Source: Cryptomeria japonica
Lineage: Eukaryota; Streptophyta; Pinopsida; Cupressales; Cupressaceae
Reading direction: 5' to 3'
Assembly: GCF_030272615.1 (NCBI RefSeq)
Contig: NC_081415.1
Span: 101,476,796 to 101,540,795, forward strand
DNA length: 64,000 bases
In this document: positions 1-10,452 of the stretch, in pieces
How the letters are laid out: each line of letters opens with the position of its first letter
How positions within the stretch are numbered: position 1 is the first letter of the stretch
Translations under genes and position numbers: made by a program
The notes under the pieces: model-generated
The model's database searches: none
What the model was told of the DNA's origin: nothing
The model's input: only the letters and a program-made list of their open reading frames with translations

Positions 1-1434
1 CCATTTCATGAAAAAAATGTCCTTTCAAATCCCATTGACATTCCAGATATCCCTTCCATCCTTTCCGTTGATCCCATTGAAAGTCAAGAGCAAAGCACCT
101 TTAAAGAGGAATCCAATGATCTTCCTCCTTGTTAAGATCAAAGTATCCTTCCAAATTCATTTCCAACACAAGACCCTATCATTCCTTCAGATCCTCCACA
201 AGATCCACTTGTTCCTCCATCTCCACGTCCTAATCCAGCATATCCACTCCAAGATCGCATTTCTTTTGATGATCCCATTATTTCTCCCATTCCATCTCTT
301 AAAGAGCCTGTCATTGAACCATGTCCACTACACAATCCTAGTCCCTCTCATGATCCTAATCCCCCTCATGATTCTAACATGTCAGTGCAAGATGTTCATG
401 AACCCTCGACATGCATAATGGGTTCTTCCACTTTGGTGCAATCCGATCCACTTCAAGATCTCATTATTTCTCTCATATCATATCCACCTCGTAATGGACT
501 CGCATCTTCTTCCCAAAGAAAAGAGTATCCTACAAGTCAAGATATTCATAAAGGCAAAGGAGTAGATATTCATAAGCAAGAATCCCTTCATGTTAAAGAA
601 AATATTAAGGGTCATGGCCTCAGTGAAATTCCTCAAGACGTGGGTACCCCTACTAAATCCAACATCCCTTCAAAATCCAAACATACACCTTCCCCATCAT
701 CCCTTCCATCCATCTTAGGTCCTTATATCCCTTCATCCTTTATGCAAGGTCAGCAAAGGCACACATCCTTGAGTAAATTTCATCAATCCAAAATAACTCC
801 ATTTCATTCATATCCATCCATGCATTCCTTTCCCCCTCCAAGCAATTTGAATGCCAAGTATAAAAGTCATAAGTCTAGAAATCCACATGTATTCAAGGAT
901 CAACATGTCCAATATAATTGGCATGTCAAAACAAAGAACAATATGATCTATAAAGAAAAAGAAATATCCAAAAGGCCACAAAGGCCCACTAAGAAAAATA
1001 AAGCAAAGTCAAAATATATATGGGTTCCTAAATCCCTTGTGCAAGCAATGCACTCCAAGGAACCACAAAAGCATGAAAAATAAAAAACAATGTGGATCCC
1101 TAAGTAGCTCCTTGAAGCACAAAAGCCTAAAGAAACATCCAACTTGGCATCCAAAGTTGCTATTCCTCCATCCAACCCTCTCAAATTTGTTCCTCCATCA
1201 CCTTCTTCATCCATTTTGGGCCCTTATGTACCAAAATCCATAGCCTTTCCTCCGTCAAAATCTCAATATCCAAAATACATTTTTTCTCCATCAGTCCATC
1301 ACCCCTCAAGGTGTGTGCCAATGTCGATCTTGCCAACATTTCCATCCACTGAAGCCCAATTTCTCCAATACCTTATCCATTATCCAATGCATATTTTCCA
1401 TCGTTCGATCCCTTTGGTCCCATCCTTTACATAA
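1..1434 (+). pseudogene. C-terminal half of the unknown Pro/Ser-rich sense ORF of E1
   Basis: Reading frame 1 is open from the window edge to a TAA at 1432-1434 apart from a few internal stops, for example TAA at 133, TAA at 1081 and TAG soon after. The protein is colinear with residues from about 490 to the end of the ORF of element A and ends at the same place. It is rich in Pro, Ser, Asp and His, with repeated DPI and SILGPY-like segments and a WVPK/WIPK pair near the middle of the tail. Where A has CAA or TCA, E1 may have TAA, and where A has a stop, E1 has CAA, so the damage arose separately. No known domain is recognised. Function unknown. Confidence 0.7.
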
Positions 1435-1680
1435 ATCCTTGCCTTAGTTTCATCTCATTTTCCATATCCTTATCCTACCAACATCTTTGAGCATACTTTT
1501 AAAGGTCATGGTCCATTTTTTTTTCAAGGCTACTATCCAAAAAAAAAAGATGCTTGAGTCCTTCTTCCATCCCCTATCATGTGTCCATCTTCTATTGAAA
1601 AAGTCAAAAAAAAAATTTTAAAAAAAAAAACTGAAAAAAAAGGAAAAAAAAAAAGTACAACAAAAATAATTCATCCATTG

Positions 1681-1740
1681 GTGAAAACCTGGCAAACAGG
1701 CGCCTTGGGAAAGTACCATGATGAAAACCTGGCAAATAGG
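1681..1740 (+). repeat. Duplicated GAAAACCTGGCAAACAGG motif (E1)
   Basis: Two 20-bp copies, at 1681-1700 and 1721-1740, start exactly 40 bp apart. The same pair with the same spacing sits in A (49121-49180) and, reversed, in B (22464-22523). It lies just after the coding region in each element. Confidence 0.75.
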
Positions 1741-2384
1741 CATCATGAATAATTTATGAACTTCTTGCACACCACACTTGGGGGCAGGTTTCCTCCTTCA
1801 TATCCTATTGCCCTTCATTATCCTATCGAACCCCTGTCATTACCCTCCATTATCCTATTGTCCCTCGTGTCCATTTCCTCTTTCCACCTTTGATCTTGAT
1901 AAGGCTGAGGATCGTCATGAGCATCATACATCTTGTTTGTAGCTTTTAGTCCATCATAGCTTTTGGTCTTTATCCATTTTCTTATTACAACCTTTCATCC
2001 ATATTCCCTAGCTTATTGCAACTTTCTGCCACTATCCCTTAGCCAATCCCGACCTTCAGTCCATGTCCCTTATCCATTCTTGGTCTTGCTTATCCTATCC
2101 ATATCTTATCACTATCCATACACTCTTTTTGTTCCTTGATCTTGATCTGACATAAGGATGCAACATTTGAACATGGTTTCTAAAACCTCTTGACATGTCC
2201 CTCATGCCATGTTCCTGCTTTACATTGTCATATCCAGTCTCTTGTCCCATCACGCAATAGCCCTTGAAAATTGCATCCATATTGTCTCCATGATAAAAGG
2301 CATTTGTTTTCCCTCTATCCACCAACATTTCAGAAAGCCTATTTATTCACCTATCATATTCCTTGCCTTGCTAGACACTAGGGG

Positions 2385-2520
2385 CAAAATCATAAAAATT
2401 GAAAAATGTCCTGAAATAATCCAAAAAAAAATGAATAATGTCCTGAAAAAATCTAAAAAAAAAAAAAATGTCCTGGAAAAATCCCTAAAAAGTCAAATAA
2501 AGTCCTAAAAAAATGAACAA
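2385..2520 (+). repeat. Short tandem repeat with TGTCCTGAAA core (E1)
   Basis: Imperfect units of about 25-35 bp, A-rich, each with a TGTCCTGAA-like core. The array also exists in A and B at the same relative place but differs in length. Confidence 0.7.
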
Positions 2521-3618
2521 AAAATTATAAAACTCGCAAAAACAAGCATTTTGCAATAAATCATCCCTTTTGTGCATAGACAGCTCGCTGAGCATACCTC
2601 CAACGACACGCAATCACACATTGTGCTTTAATGAAATCATGCGTTAACAAATGAGCTTTTTCAATCAAACCAAACATTCAAGCTGATCACAATTATCATA
2701 TCAATCGAACATCGACATCAATATCGTTTGTCCTTGTCACTACTATCATGGGTCTTATATAGGGTGTGGTATACTCGAAACCAGACTGTGTCCTATCTTA
2801 GATGGGGTACCACATGTCCTGAAACCAGACAGCATGATCGTCCTATCAACACTTTCAACTTTTGACAATGAAGATCAAGATGTTTGTTTGACTTGGTCGA
2901 ATTTGTGAGTCTTATCTTTTTACTGATTTATCTTTGGCTTCGATCATGTTCCTATGTTGCTTGATGATGTCACTGAGTGATTTAGAGTGACTGGGATGGT
3001 TCATGGTCCCTTTCTTTTTTGTTGTGATTGCTGTTTGTCTGCGATGTGTTTGTCTTTTGCAAAAAGGGTTGCATTTCAGCTCTGGCCTTCAATGCCATGA
3101 TGCTACGCATCCGTTTTGCTACATTAAATAAAGGTTCTCACCTACAAAGTGCATTACTAAAAGCAAGTTTTTCTTCATCTCTAACTGTCCTTTGTCTCAT
3201 TTCTTCTTACTAACATTTCTTCCATTAGTTCGGATAGTCAGTTCGGTCTAGTGCTCCGATCTCCAAAAACATATGCTGCATCCTGCATCCATTTGGTTAG
3301 TACATTTGCATTACATCAAGCATCACATCAAGAATTTTATCCATTTCATATTATAAATGCATCACAAACACATCAAAATGTATCCATACATGTTCCACAA
3401 TAAACAGTGCATAAGTCATCCATACATGGAAAAATAACTATAAGTCATAACACATTGCATCCCATCATATTGATGCATATCATATCACATATCACAATAA
3501 TATCAGAATACAAAATTGGACTGTTTGTCCTAAGTATGGCTTGCAGTCTGACTATATAATATCACACTACATAATGTCAAACTACGTCTATCTCTGTCCT
3601 AAGGAGCACGTGCCTTTG

Positions 3619-3888
3619 TCACTGGGTGCTCCCTCTGTCCTCCTCATCCCTACCATGTCTCAGAGATGATGTCCCTCTTGGTCCTGGCTGTGGTGGTCTG
3701 ATAGGTCCACTCACCCCCATGCTGCTCAATGATCTCTGAGACTGTGCCCTAATCTCGAGCATGAATGTGATATAGTATATCCCGAGTCCTGCTAGTGTAT
3801 CTCTGTCTGTGCTCTTGAGTCTATGTCATAACATGAAGCAGTCTGGTCAGTTCTCCCGTGTGATCAATGGATACTGTCGACTCTACAT
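3619..3888 (-). pseudogene. Internally deleted antisense PMD gene (E1)
   Basis: On the minus strand the start codon at 3888 and about the first 45 codons match the PMD genes of A and B; codon 2 is TAG where A and B have CAG. The sequence then jumps straight to the last 45 or so codons, ending at the same TGA (3619-3621). About 1.6 kb present in A is missing, including the whole conserved domain and the acidic and coiled-coil parts. A CCCTA word is present at both ends of the missing segment in A, suggesting a microhomology deletion. It cannot encode a PMD protein. Confidence 0.75.
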
Positions 3889-4060
3889 CACAATTGGGGC
3901 ACATTTTGTTAGTTTTAGGGTTTGCTCCTACGGGTTGCATTTCCTCGTTTCATGTCCAAATCAGGGTGTTTCTCATTTATTTTGACCTATCCTATCTTAT
4001 CCCCCTTTTCGGGATCATTTGCATGCCATTTTTGACCAAATTAGGCTTGCTAGAGCACAA

Positions 4061-4172
4061 CTGCGCTTGTGTGATAAGTCCTGCACCCGTGTATCACAAC
4101 CTATGCTTGTGTACCCTACACAAGCGTAGAAGACCCTACACAAGCGCATAATTCACCCTACACAAGCACAGA
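4061..4172. repeat. CTACACAAGCGCAGAA-type motif cluster (E1)
   Basis: Several GCGCTTGTGT or TGCACCCGTGT words are followed by inverted ACACAAGCGCA words, so the cluster can fold back on itself. It lies about 170 bp upstream of the antisense PMD start codon. The same arrangement is in A (53185-53310) and B (18640-18745). Confidence 0.65.
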
Positions 4173-4692
4173 AGTCAGTTTCTGCATTTTCTATGGGCCC
4201 CACAATGTCCCGCAAGCAAGTCAAATTCATAAAATTGACAATATGGGTTTTTGAGATACATACCGCTGCTCCCGCGTCGTTCGGTCGTCTATAAGTGCAT
4301 ACCAAGGTGATCTTCCATTGGAATGTTCACCATCTCTCTACAAGTGTTCTTTTCCAGAGCAACAAATTCTCCTCTTTGGCTAGTGCAAATGAGCAATTTT
4401 CCTTCTCCTTGTCTCATTTATAGATCTTTGTCAGTGCATAGATGAACGTGCACTCTCTATATCTCATGCTGGTCACAGTCTTTTGCACCATCAATTGCTT
4501 GTCCTTCATGCATCTGGTCTCTGATTGTCAGTCTGTTTGATCCTATCATTTTCTATCATTATTATCGATCAATTGGCCTCTCTCCTCGATGTTTCTAGCC
4601 AATTCCTTGAGGGGGCATGCATATGTCATTGTCAGTGTTTGGGGAATTTTCATTATCATTGTTTGAAACAATGCTTAAACTCGCATTGTCTC

Positions 4693-4706
4693 AAAGAGGG
4701 GCAAAA
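4693..4706 (+). other. Polypurine tract of E1
   Basis: AAAGAGGGGCAAAA lies directly before the LTR, the expected plus-strand priming site of an LTR retrotransposon. The tract is identical in A and B. Confidence 0.85.
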
Positions 4707-5002
4707 TGTAGACGTCTAAAAATGGTCAACGCTTGCGGAGTCATACTTTAACATTTGCGCATTGCCTTGTTTTAGGGTTTTTGTGTCGCATTAACATTTC
4801 TCCTATGATTCGCACTTGGTCTTTATCATTTGCGAGCATCGAGTCATTCTTCTGCATTCTTCATTTGTCTCACTTTCGAATTTGGCCTTGTCGACAACAA
4901 TCTTTAGTCATGATTTTGATTGATCTTATCCTGTCGCATCAATGTGTGTGTTAATTTGTCATCATTTTGGACATCATTAATCCTAATTAGGGTTTTGTCC
5001 TT

Positions 5003-5290
5003 TTATCAATCTTGTCATCTTGCGATCGATTTGTCATTGATCATTGTTGTTTTCAATCTTATCATCATGCAATTGATTTGTCATCGATCGTTGTCATTTT
5101 CAATCTTGTCATCTTGCGATCGATTTGTCATCGATCGTGGTCATTTTCAATCTTGTCATCTTGCAATCTATTTTGTCATCGATCCTTGTCCTCTTGTCAA
5201 TTTTGTCGTTTTACGATCGATTTGTCATTGATCGTCGTCATCTTCTCAATCATGTCAATTTGGATCAATTAGTCATTGTTCCTCGTCAAT
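5003..5290 (+). repeat. Tandem repeats with GCGATCGATTTGTCATCGAT core (E1 LTR)
   Basis: About six units of roughly 50 bp, each with a GATCGAT...ATCGATC-like fold-back core followed by a TCATTTTCAATCTTGTCATC-like arm. They create overlapping open frames in several frames that are not genes. Confidence 0.8.
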
Positions 5291-5902
5291 TGGTGCATTT
5301 ACCAATCTCAATCATTTATCAACATTAATCTTTTATCAAGTCAGAATCATGATCAAATCGATCCTTCAATCACGACCTAATTGTCATCCTTGCATTGCTA
5401 ATTCATCTTCTAGGGTTTCATGATTTAATCATTTAACCTTGTTTGTCATTTCTCCCTCTAGGACTAATAAATTATTTATTTATCCTAAGTCTTCTTGTCA
5501 CAATTAAATGTTTATTTAATTGGCTAACTAATTCCTCCCTCTTTGTGAATTAATTAATAAATGAAAAATTGTTAATTAATTCACTTAATTCCTAATTTCC
5601 TCATTTTCTAATTTTCACTTAATTCCTAATTCCCTCATTTTCTAATTCCTAATTTCCTAATTTCTATTTCATCTAATTTTCAATTCTCTCCTATTTTTCT
5701 CCTAATTTCATGGGAATGACATTTCAAGTTGTCATAATTTGTCATAATTGACAATCAATCAATTTTGACATAGAAATTTGTCATAATCTTGTCATAATTG
5801 ACAATCAATCAATTTTTGCATAGAAAGTGCAAATTTGTCATTCTTGATTTGCAATTTCCATTCGAATCAAATCATGCTAATTTGATCTTTCTCCAATTTG
5901 TC

Positions 5903-5909
5903 TATAAAT
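5903..5909 (+). promoter_or_regulatory. TATA box of the E1 LTR
   Basis: TATAAAT lies inside CCAATTTGTCTATAAATTGG, a near-perfect inverted repeat, about 340 bp before the LTR end. The equivalent site is kept in the other LTRs of the family. It is assigned by position and sequence only. Confidence 0.5.
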
Positions 5910-6247
5910 TGGATGAATTTCTTCAATCCCATTTAATCACTTTTTCGAATCATTCACGCTTCGAGTATTCTTGTGCTACTATCTTGTCTACTTGCTTTCA
6001 TCTCATGTGTATGCACTTGTAGGTGAGATCCACAAACAAAGCTATTTGAAGAAGAAAGAAGGACAATGGAGCCACATGAAGGAGACATTCAAGTCTACAT
6101 TTGGTTTGCTTAGTTTTCAATCTTGAATATCTTGTTTTCATGTTTTCATTGGATGTAATTAGGATTGATCATTGCATTTGGGCTTTTGTGATTGAGCTAT
6201 GATTAATATTGATTTGCTTTGATGATTTCCACATTTCCTAGCTACAT

Positions 6248-7549
6248 TGCCATTCTAAGAAGATTGATGAGCTCACACACATCCTCATAAAGCATAACAA
6301 TGATTTTCCTAATGTCTACAAGAAGGACGATTCATCAACTTTGACTTCCTCACATTCAAAGGGTAAAGGGCAAGCATTCGTGGCTTCTACAAGTGGGAAG
6401 ACTCACTCTTTTGGGACAAGAAAAGGAAAAGATCTTTGTGCTACTACAAGTCATGATTTAGGGAGATGGCTTCTAGATTCAAGGGCTTCTCATCATATGG
6501 CATCTTTGCAGTCTATGTTCTCTTCATTTGAGCCTTGCACCATGCTATAGATTTTGATGGGAAATCATACATACATGGATGTGATTGGGAAAGGATCTAT
6601 TACCATTGGGGATATCTCCTTTAATGATGTGTTGTGTGTACCCCACTTGACAAACAATCTCCTTTCCATCTATCAAATCACACATGGCACAACTAAGAGA
6701 ATTGTGGAGTTCACACTTGAGTCAGTTTTCATTAGAGACTTGGAGACTAGAGCTATCATTGTGACTAAGGTGGTTGATCATGCATCTCGGTTATACTCCT
6801 TTTCAGATTTTGTTGATGATGATGATTTCACATATGATTCTACACATGATGATTCTACATATGATGATCCAGATTTTGAGAAGAAATTTGGGTACTTGAA
6901 CTTGGGGATTCTCACATGTGACCCCGTTCTTGAGCCTTGTGTTTCATCTCCTCCTGTTGATATCAGATCACCTATTGCACCTGATGATGTGGATAGTGCA
7001 ACAATTTTTCCTTCTTGTGATTCAGTGCAGTAGGATATATCTTGTCTTCTAGCCTCAGTTTCATGGGATGAGTACTTGACAAACATTGCAGGTTTGTTTG
7101 TGGAATCCTACATTGCAGATTTTGGAGACATCATTGATGATATTCATCTTCTCTTTGATGAAGATGATCCTTCTTCAATTGTTGTGAGGGAACACTCTGA
7201 CCTTCTTGTTCATTCTCTACATGATCATTCTTTTGAGGTTGACATGATTGTGGATACTTTTGTACAACAGCTGGAGGAGGTCTCTTTATCCTTTGAGGAG
7301 ACATGTGATTCTTTGGGACTCGTTCTACATTCATCTCCACTAGATCTTGGAATACCTTTTTCGGTAGTGTGGAGTAGTTTACCACCTTTGGAGGGGGTAT
7401 CTTTCAGCATTGACATGGGGACACTTGAGCAGTTTTTAGAGATTCCATTCATCATGAGTTTTTTTCCTACATCTTCCCTTCATGATTGGGGAGACTTCAT
7501 GGATACACCTTTGGTTTTGTTTCTTCCTAAGGGGAGGAATGTTGTTTGA
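6248..7549 (+). pseudogene. copia gag-protease fused to an acidic tail of unknown function
   Basis: One frame runs from 6248 to a TGA at 7549 with TAG stops at 6548 and 7031. First comes the end of gag (KHNNDFPNVYKK), then the protease site WLLDSRASHHM. The usual form is LDSGASHHM, so the Gly after the catalytic Asp-Ser is Arg. VLCVPHLTNNLLSIYQITHG then matches the segment that normally links protease to integrase. After YSFSDF the frame does not enter integrase; it continues for about 240 codons as an Asp/Ser/Glu-rich protein ending in LVLFLPKGRNVV. Integrase, reverse transcriptase and RNase H are absent. The acidic part is not recognised. It may be a replacement ORF of a non-autonomous element or the remnant of a spacer. 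Confidence 0.7.
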
Positions 7550-7901
7550 TGTTCGTGGAGTAGTTTCTTCATACTTCATTGAGCTTCTATCATTAGTGCA
7601 GATTCTACATTGAGGGGGGATTCCTATCTTCTTTTCTTCTCTCATATCGGGGGGACTTTTTCCTCACATGGGGTTTTGTTGCTCACATACTTCTATGAGA
7701 GTTATCTTGTATGGTTTTCATCTCTCTTTTTGGGAATTGTTTTTTCCCATTGGGTTTTTCTCTCTGTGTCCACTTTATGGGAGATTACATTTACATTTGT
7801 ACATGGGTACCTAACATGGCCTCGTAGCCGGGACCCATCTTGCATTGCTTAGTTACATTGTAGACTTAAGTGCATTCCCCTAAGTTGTACTTAAGGGGGG
7901 T
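7550..7901 (+). other. copia 3' untranslated region and polypurine tract
   Basis: No gene is seen between the acidic ORF and the LTR. The sequence is T-rich and closes with AAGGGGGG (7893-7900) directly before the LTR start. Confidence 0.6.
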
Positions 7902-8352
7902 TGTTGGTGTAATTAATTATTCATCTTGGATATTATTACACCTTACTTAAGTTTACTTAGGATAATGCATTTCATGGTAGTTTGGGTATGAGACACTTGG
8001 GTGTTTGTGCCACATTGGGATAGTGTGTGTAGGAGAGTTTCCACCTTTTATGGTGTTGATCTTGTTACTACTCTATCATATCCACTTATTGTGGAGTGAT
8101 AATTCCACCTTCGGTGGGTGATCCACCTCATGTGGAATATTTTATTGTTTCTTATACCTACCACATCTATTTCCTACCTACCCTTGTTTCTTATTGAGCC
8201 ACATGTCATGTTTGTGTGCTCACATATCCATATAGCATTGCCTATATAAGCAGGCTCATATTCACTATATGAATAACAATGTTTTTTCCATCTATTGATG
8301 AGAATATAGTTTATTCTTGTCCATATTTTGTCTCTCTTATTTGTGCTTTCCA
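7902..8352 (+). repeat. 3' LTR of the copia element
   Basis: The LTR starts TGTTGGTGTAATTAA directly after the polypurine tract. It has a TATA-like CCTATATAAGC near 8240. The right end is placed at CA (8351-8352) because minus-strand coding sequence of the next element seems to begin there; it could be off by some tens of bases. No second copy is in the window. Confidence 0.6.
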
Positions 8353-9924
8353 TTACCTCTAGATCTTGGCAAAATCTCACAGATTGGAATGACACAAATA
8401 GATGATTACCTATTGAACAATTTGTTCCTTTTGATCTTCATCAAATGAACCAAAATATTATTTGACATTATCAAATCTATTCCTTCCCAATGTCTTTACC
8501 ATTCTCTCAAAATTAGTCACAGGCTTGTAAGACAAACCATTAATGGGAATAGTCTACTAAGAGGTGGCTTCAACTAGTTTGGACTTCTTTCTAGTTATCT
8601 TTACCTTCTTTGGTTCTTCCTTAGTATCAATATCATTAGATTCTGCTTGAAGAATTAGTTGTCGGCCTCTTTTCTTTGTTGCAGTCTTCTTCTTTATGTA
8701 TACCTTAGGTGCTGGTTCCTTTTTAGTTGAGATCCTTTGTGTCACTCTAGTACTTTTTGACACAAAAGGCGCTTGCTCAACCTTCTTCTTTCCTTTACCA
8801 CTACTGGTTGGAGCACTACTGGTTTCAACTTTTGTAGTTTGCTCCTCAACAGTATTTAGTCTTTTCTTCTTCTTGTCCATAGGAGATGCCAACAATTTAT
8901 TGGCATAACCAATCAATAAGTCATAATTGACTTCATAGCTCATGTCTTCCATTTCATCTTCTCTCGGTTCAATAGCTTCCATCAGACAAAAATCAGTGGT
9001 GACTACAAAAATGATGTCCTTAGCAAAGTTTTTCACCACATCCTCAGGTAGCCTTACCCTCATACTCATTTTCTTCTGAAACTCATTGAAATACTTGTTC
9101 ATTGCAGAAGAGAAAGTGTTCTTAACAACTTTAATGTTGTTCTTGATCTGAGCAGTTATCGATAGGTCTTTAGACCATTCAAGATCATCAATTTCTGGTA
9201 GGAAATTCTGAAAATAAAAGAATAAACCAATCAATAACTGACCAAATTTGAACTTCTGACTATTGTCCTTCTTGATTTACTAAAGATTCAACATTAATTG
9301 ACTCCTTATGGCCTCACAAAGGTCATAATGTGCATTTTCAATAATTATTTTATAGGGATTATGCACTGCTGCAGATGGTACACTGTTCATTCTACTGGAA
9401 TAGAATATCTGGTAGCCTATTACCATAGTAGCCAGTTTAACTGTTGGGTCCTTAATGTTATTAATAGAAAAAGCATGTCCATTATAGGCAGACAAGGTTA
9501 AAGTGGTTACTATTTCTTTATAAATTCACCTCAGCTTAGGAACTTCACCGGTTGACCAAAAAATAGTCACAACTTGAATAACCTCCTTGGTTATAGTGTG
9601 TGTCCTTTCCAAATACATATTCTCACCATGAACATGGCTCCGAATGATTCAGATATGTTCCTCTTCAAAATTCTCAAGAAAATAAGTTGCATTATGAAAA
9701 CCTTTCTCATAAACCCTAATATACTAGGGTTGAGTCTTTCCACTTTTATCGCAAAGGGATTTCAACTGAGAATAAATTGACAATGATCCTAAATCTTCAA
9801 TTTTACAATAAATGTAGCTAGACAAATCACCTTTTACAATGACACTGTTAGGAACTTGAGATAAATCATTATAAGACACAACTAGTTCTGACTCTACAAC
9901 CTCCATAGGTTCTAATGTGATCAT
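8353..9924 (-). pseudogene. Unknown second ORF, lysine-rich C-terminus
   Basis: A single minus-strand frame runs from ATG at 9924 towards 8353 and is broken only by stop codons (for example at 9724 and 9280 and a TAG-TAG pair just below 8560). Readable parts are MITLEPMEVVESE, then HVHGENMYLERTHTITKEV and LSAYNGHAFSINN, then an alpha-helical stretch, and finally a Lys-rich tail with KKKTATKKRGRQ that could bind nucleic acid or enter the nucleus. The middle resembles the layout of unnamed plant transposon proteins, but I do not recognise a family. It sits where pol would be expected. Confidence 0.5.
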
Positions 9925-10452
9925 GAACCTCTCTACTTGCTTAGATGATGAAGCTATTTTTGATAAACTAGATTCGAAACAAGATTTATAAAGAAATACC
10001 TCAATTCACACACACAGCCTCGGTTACTGGTTGTTTTCTCAAGTGCACACCAGTTCAACCTTCATTAACCTTTGAATCAACTTCAATCACGCAAATCACG
10101 ACACAAATTCGACTAAAACCAACTAGAAATTATCTCTTTGCTCTGCAAGTGTTCAAGAATTCTCTTTCGAATGCATTTAGGGTAAAAATTAGATAGTAAA
10201 ACTTACTTTTATCCTTTTATTTACTACATTAAATGCTCAACCACTAGGTTTACAAACCCTAATACACTGCTTAACGATGCATACAATATTAACAGGTGTA
10301 AAACTAGTTGACAAACTTTTGGAAAATCAATTGATAAAAGATATTAAGATTTCACACATAACAACTCAAAATTCAAACTCTCTTTCTACTCATCTTTCAA
10401 GGGGTCTGGAAGTAGATTTACTGCTATGCTCCCCTTATCCCTATTGAAAGGC
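9925..10452 (-). other. Non-coding stretch between gag and second ORF
   Basis: No open frame or RNA gene is supported. On the minus strand it leads up to the second ORF's start codon; the frame is open for about 25 codons just upstream, so the true start could be slightly earlier. Confidence 0.4.

Larger units (their letters stand above)
1435..3618 (+). other. E1 3' untranslated region
   Basis: No gene is supported here. The stretch matches the 3' untranslated regions of A (48884-51152) and B (20787-22653, reversed). It holds a poly-A/T-rich patch near 1600-1660, the duplicated GAAAACCTGG motif, a pyrimidine-rich stretch with many TATCC words (1790-2130), a short-period repeat with TGTCCTGAAA cores, and a conserved block with two GAAACCAGAC words at 2766-2835. 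Confidence 0.6.
1..6246 (+). mobile_element. E1: pol-less LTR retrotransposon, right-hand part
   Basis: The sequence is colinear with element A from about A position 47486 to the end of A's 3' LTR: end of the sense ORF, 3' untranslated region, a remnant of the antisense PMD gene, polypurine tract, then a 3' LTR. The left part lies outside the window. No gag, protease, reverse transcriptase or integrase is seen in the visible part. The LTR ends at 6246 and the next base falls inside a copia gag frame, so E1 inserted into that element. The right-hand target-site copy would be TTGCC (6247-6251); its partner is not visible. Confidence 0.85.
4707..6246 (+). repeat. 3' LTR of E1
   Basis: A 1540-bp LTR starts TGTAGACGTC and ends GCTACA, with TGTAG/CTACA terminal inverted repeats. 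It aligns with both LTRs of A and, reversed, both LTRs of B. It contains a block of about 50-bp tandem repeats, two direct repeats with TTGACAATCAATCAATTTTG (about 5745-5830) and a TATA box near 5903. Confidence 0.9.
6247..8352 (+). mobile_element. Ty1/copia element, 3' part, pol missing
   Basis: The region starts inside a copia gag, runs through a protease-like segment, continues as an acidic frame with no integrase, reverse transcriptase or RNase H, and ends with a polypurine tract (7893-7900) and an LTR. The left part was cut off by insertion of E1. Placement in Ty1/copia rests on the gag-protease style. Confidence 0.7.

Noticed and set aside
4920-5328. Overlapping open frames of 67-103 codons
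   Set aside because: They appear in several frames at once over the 50-bp LTR tandem repeats and recur in all LTRs of the family; low-complexity artefacts.
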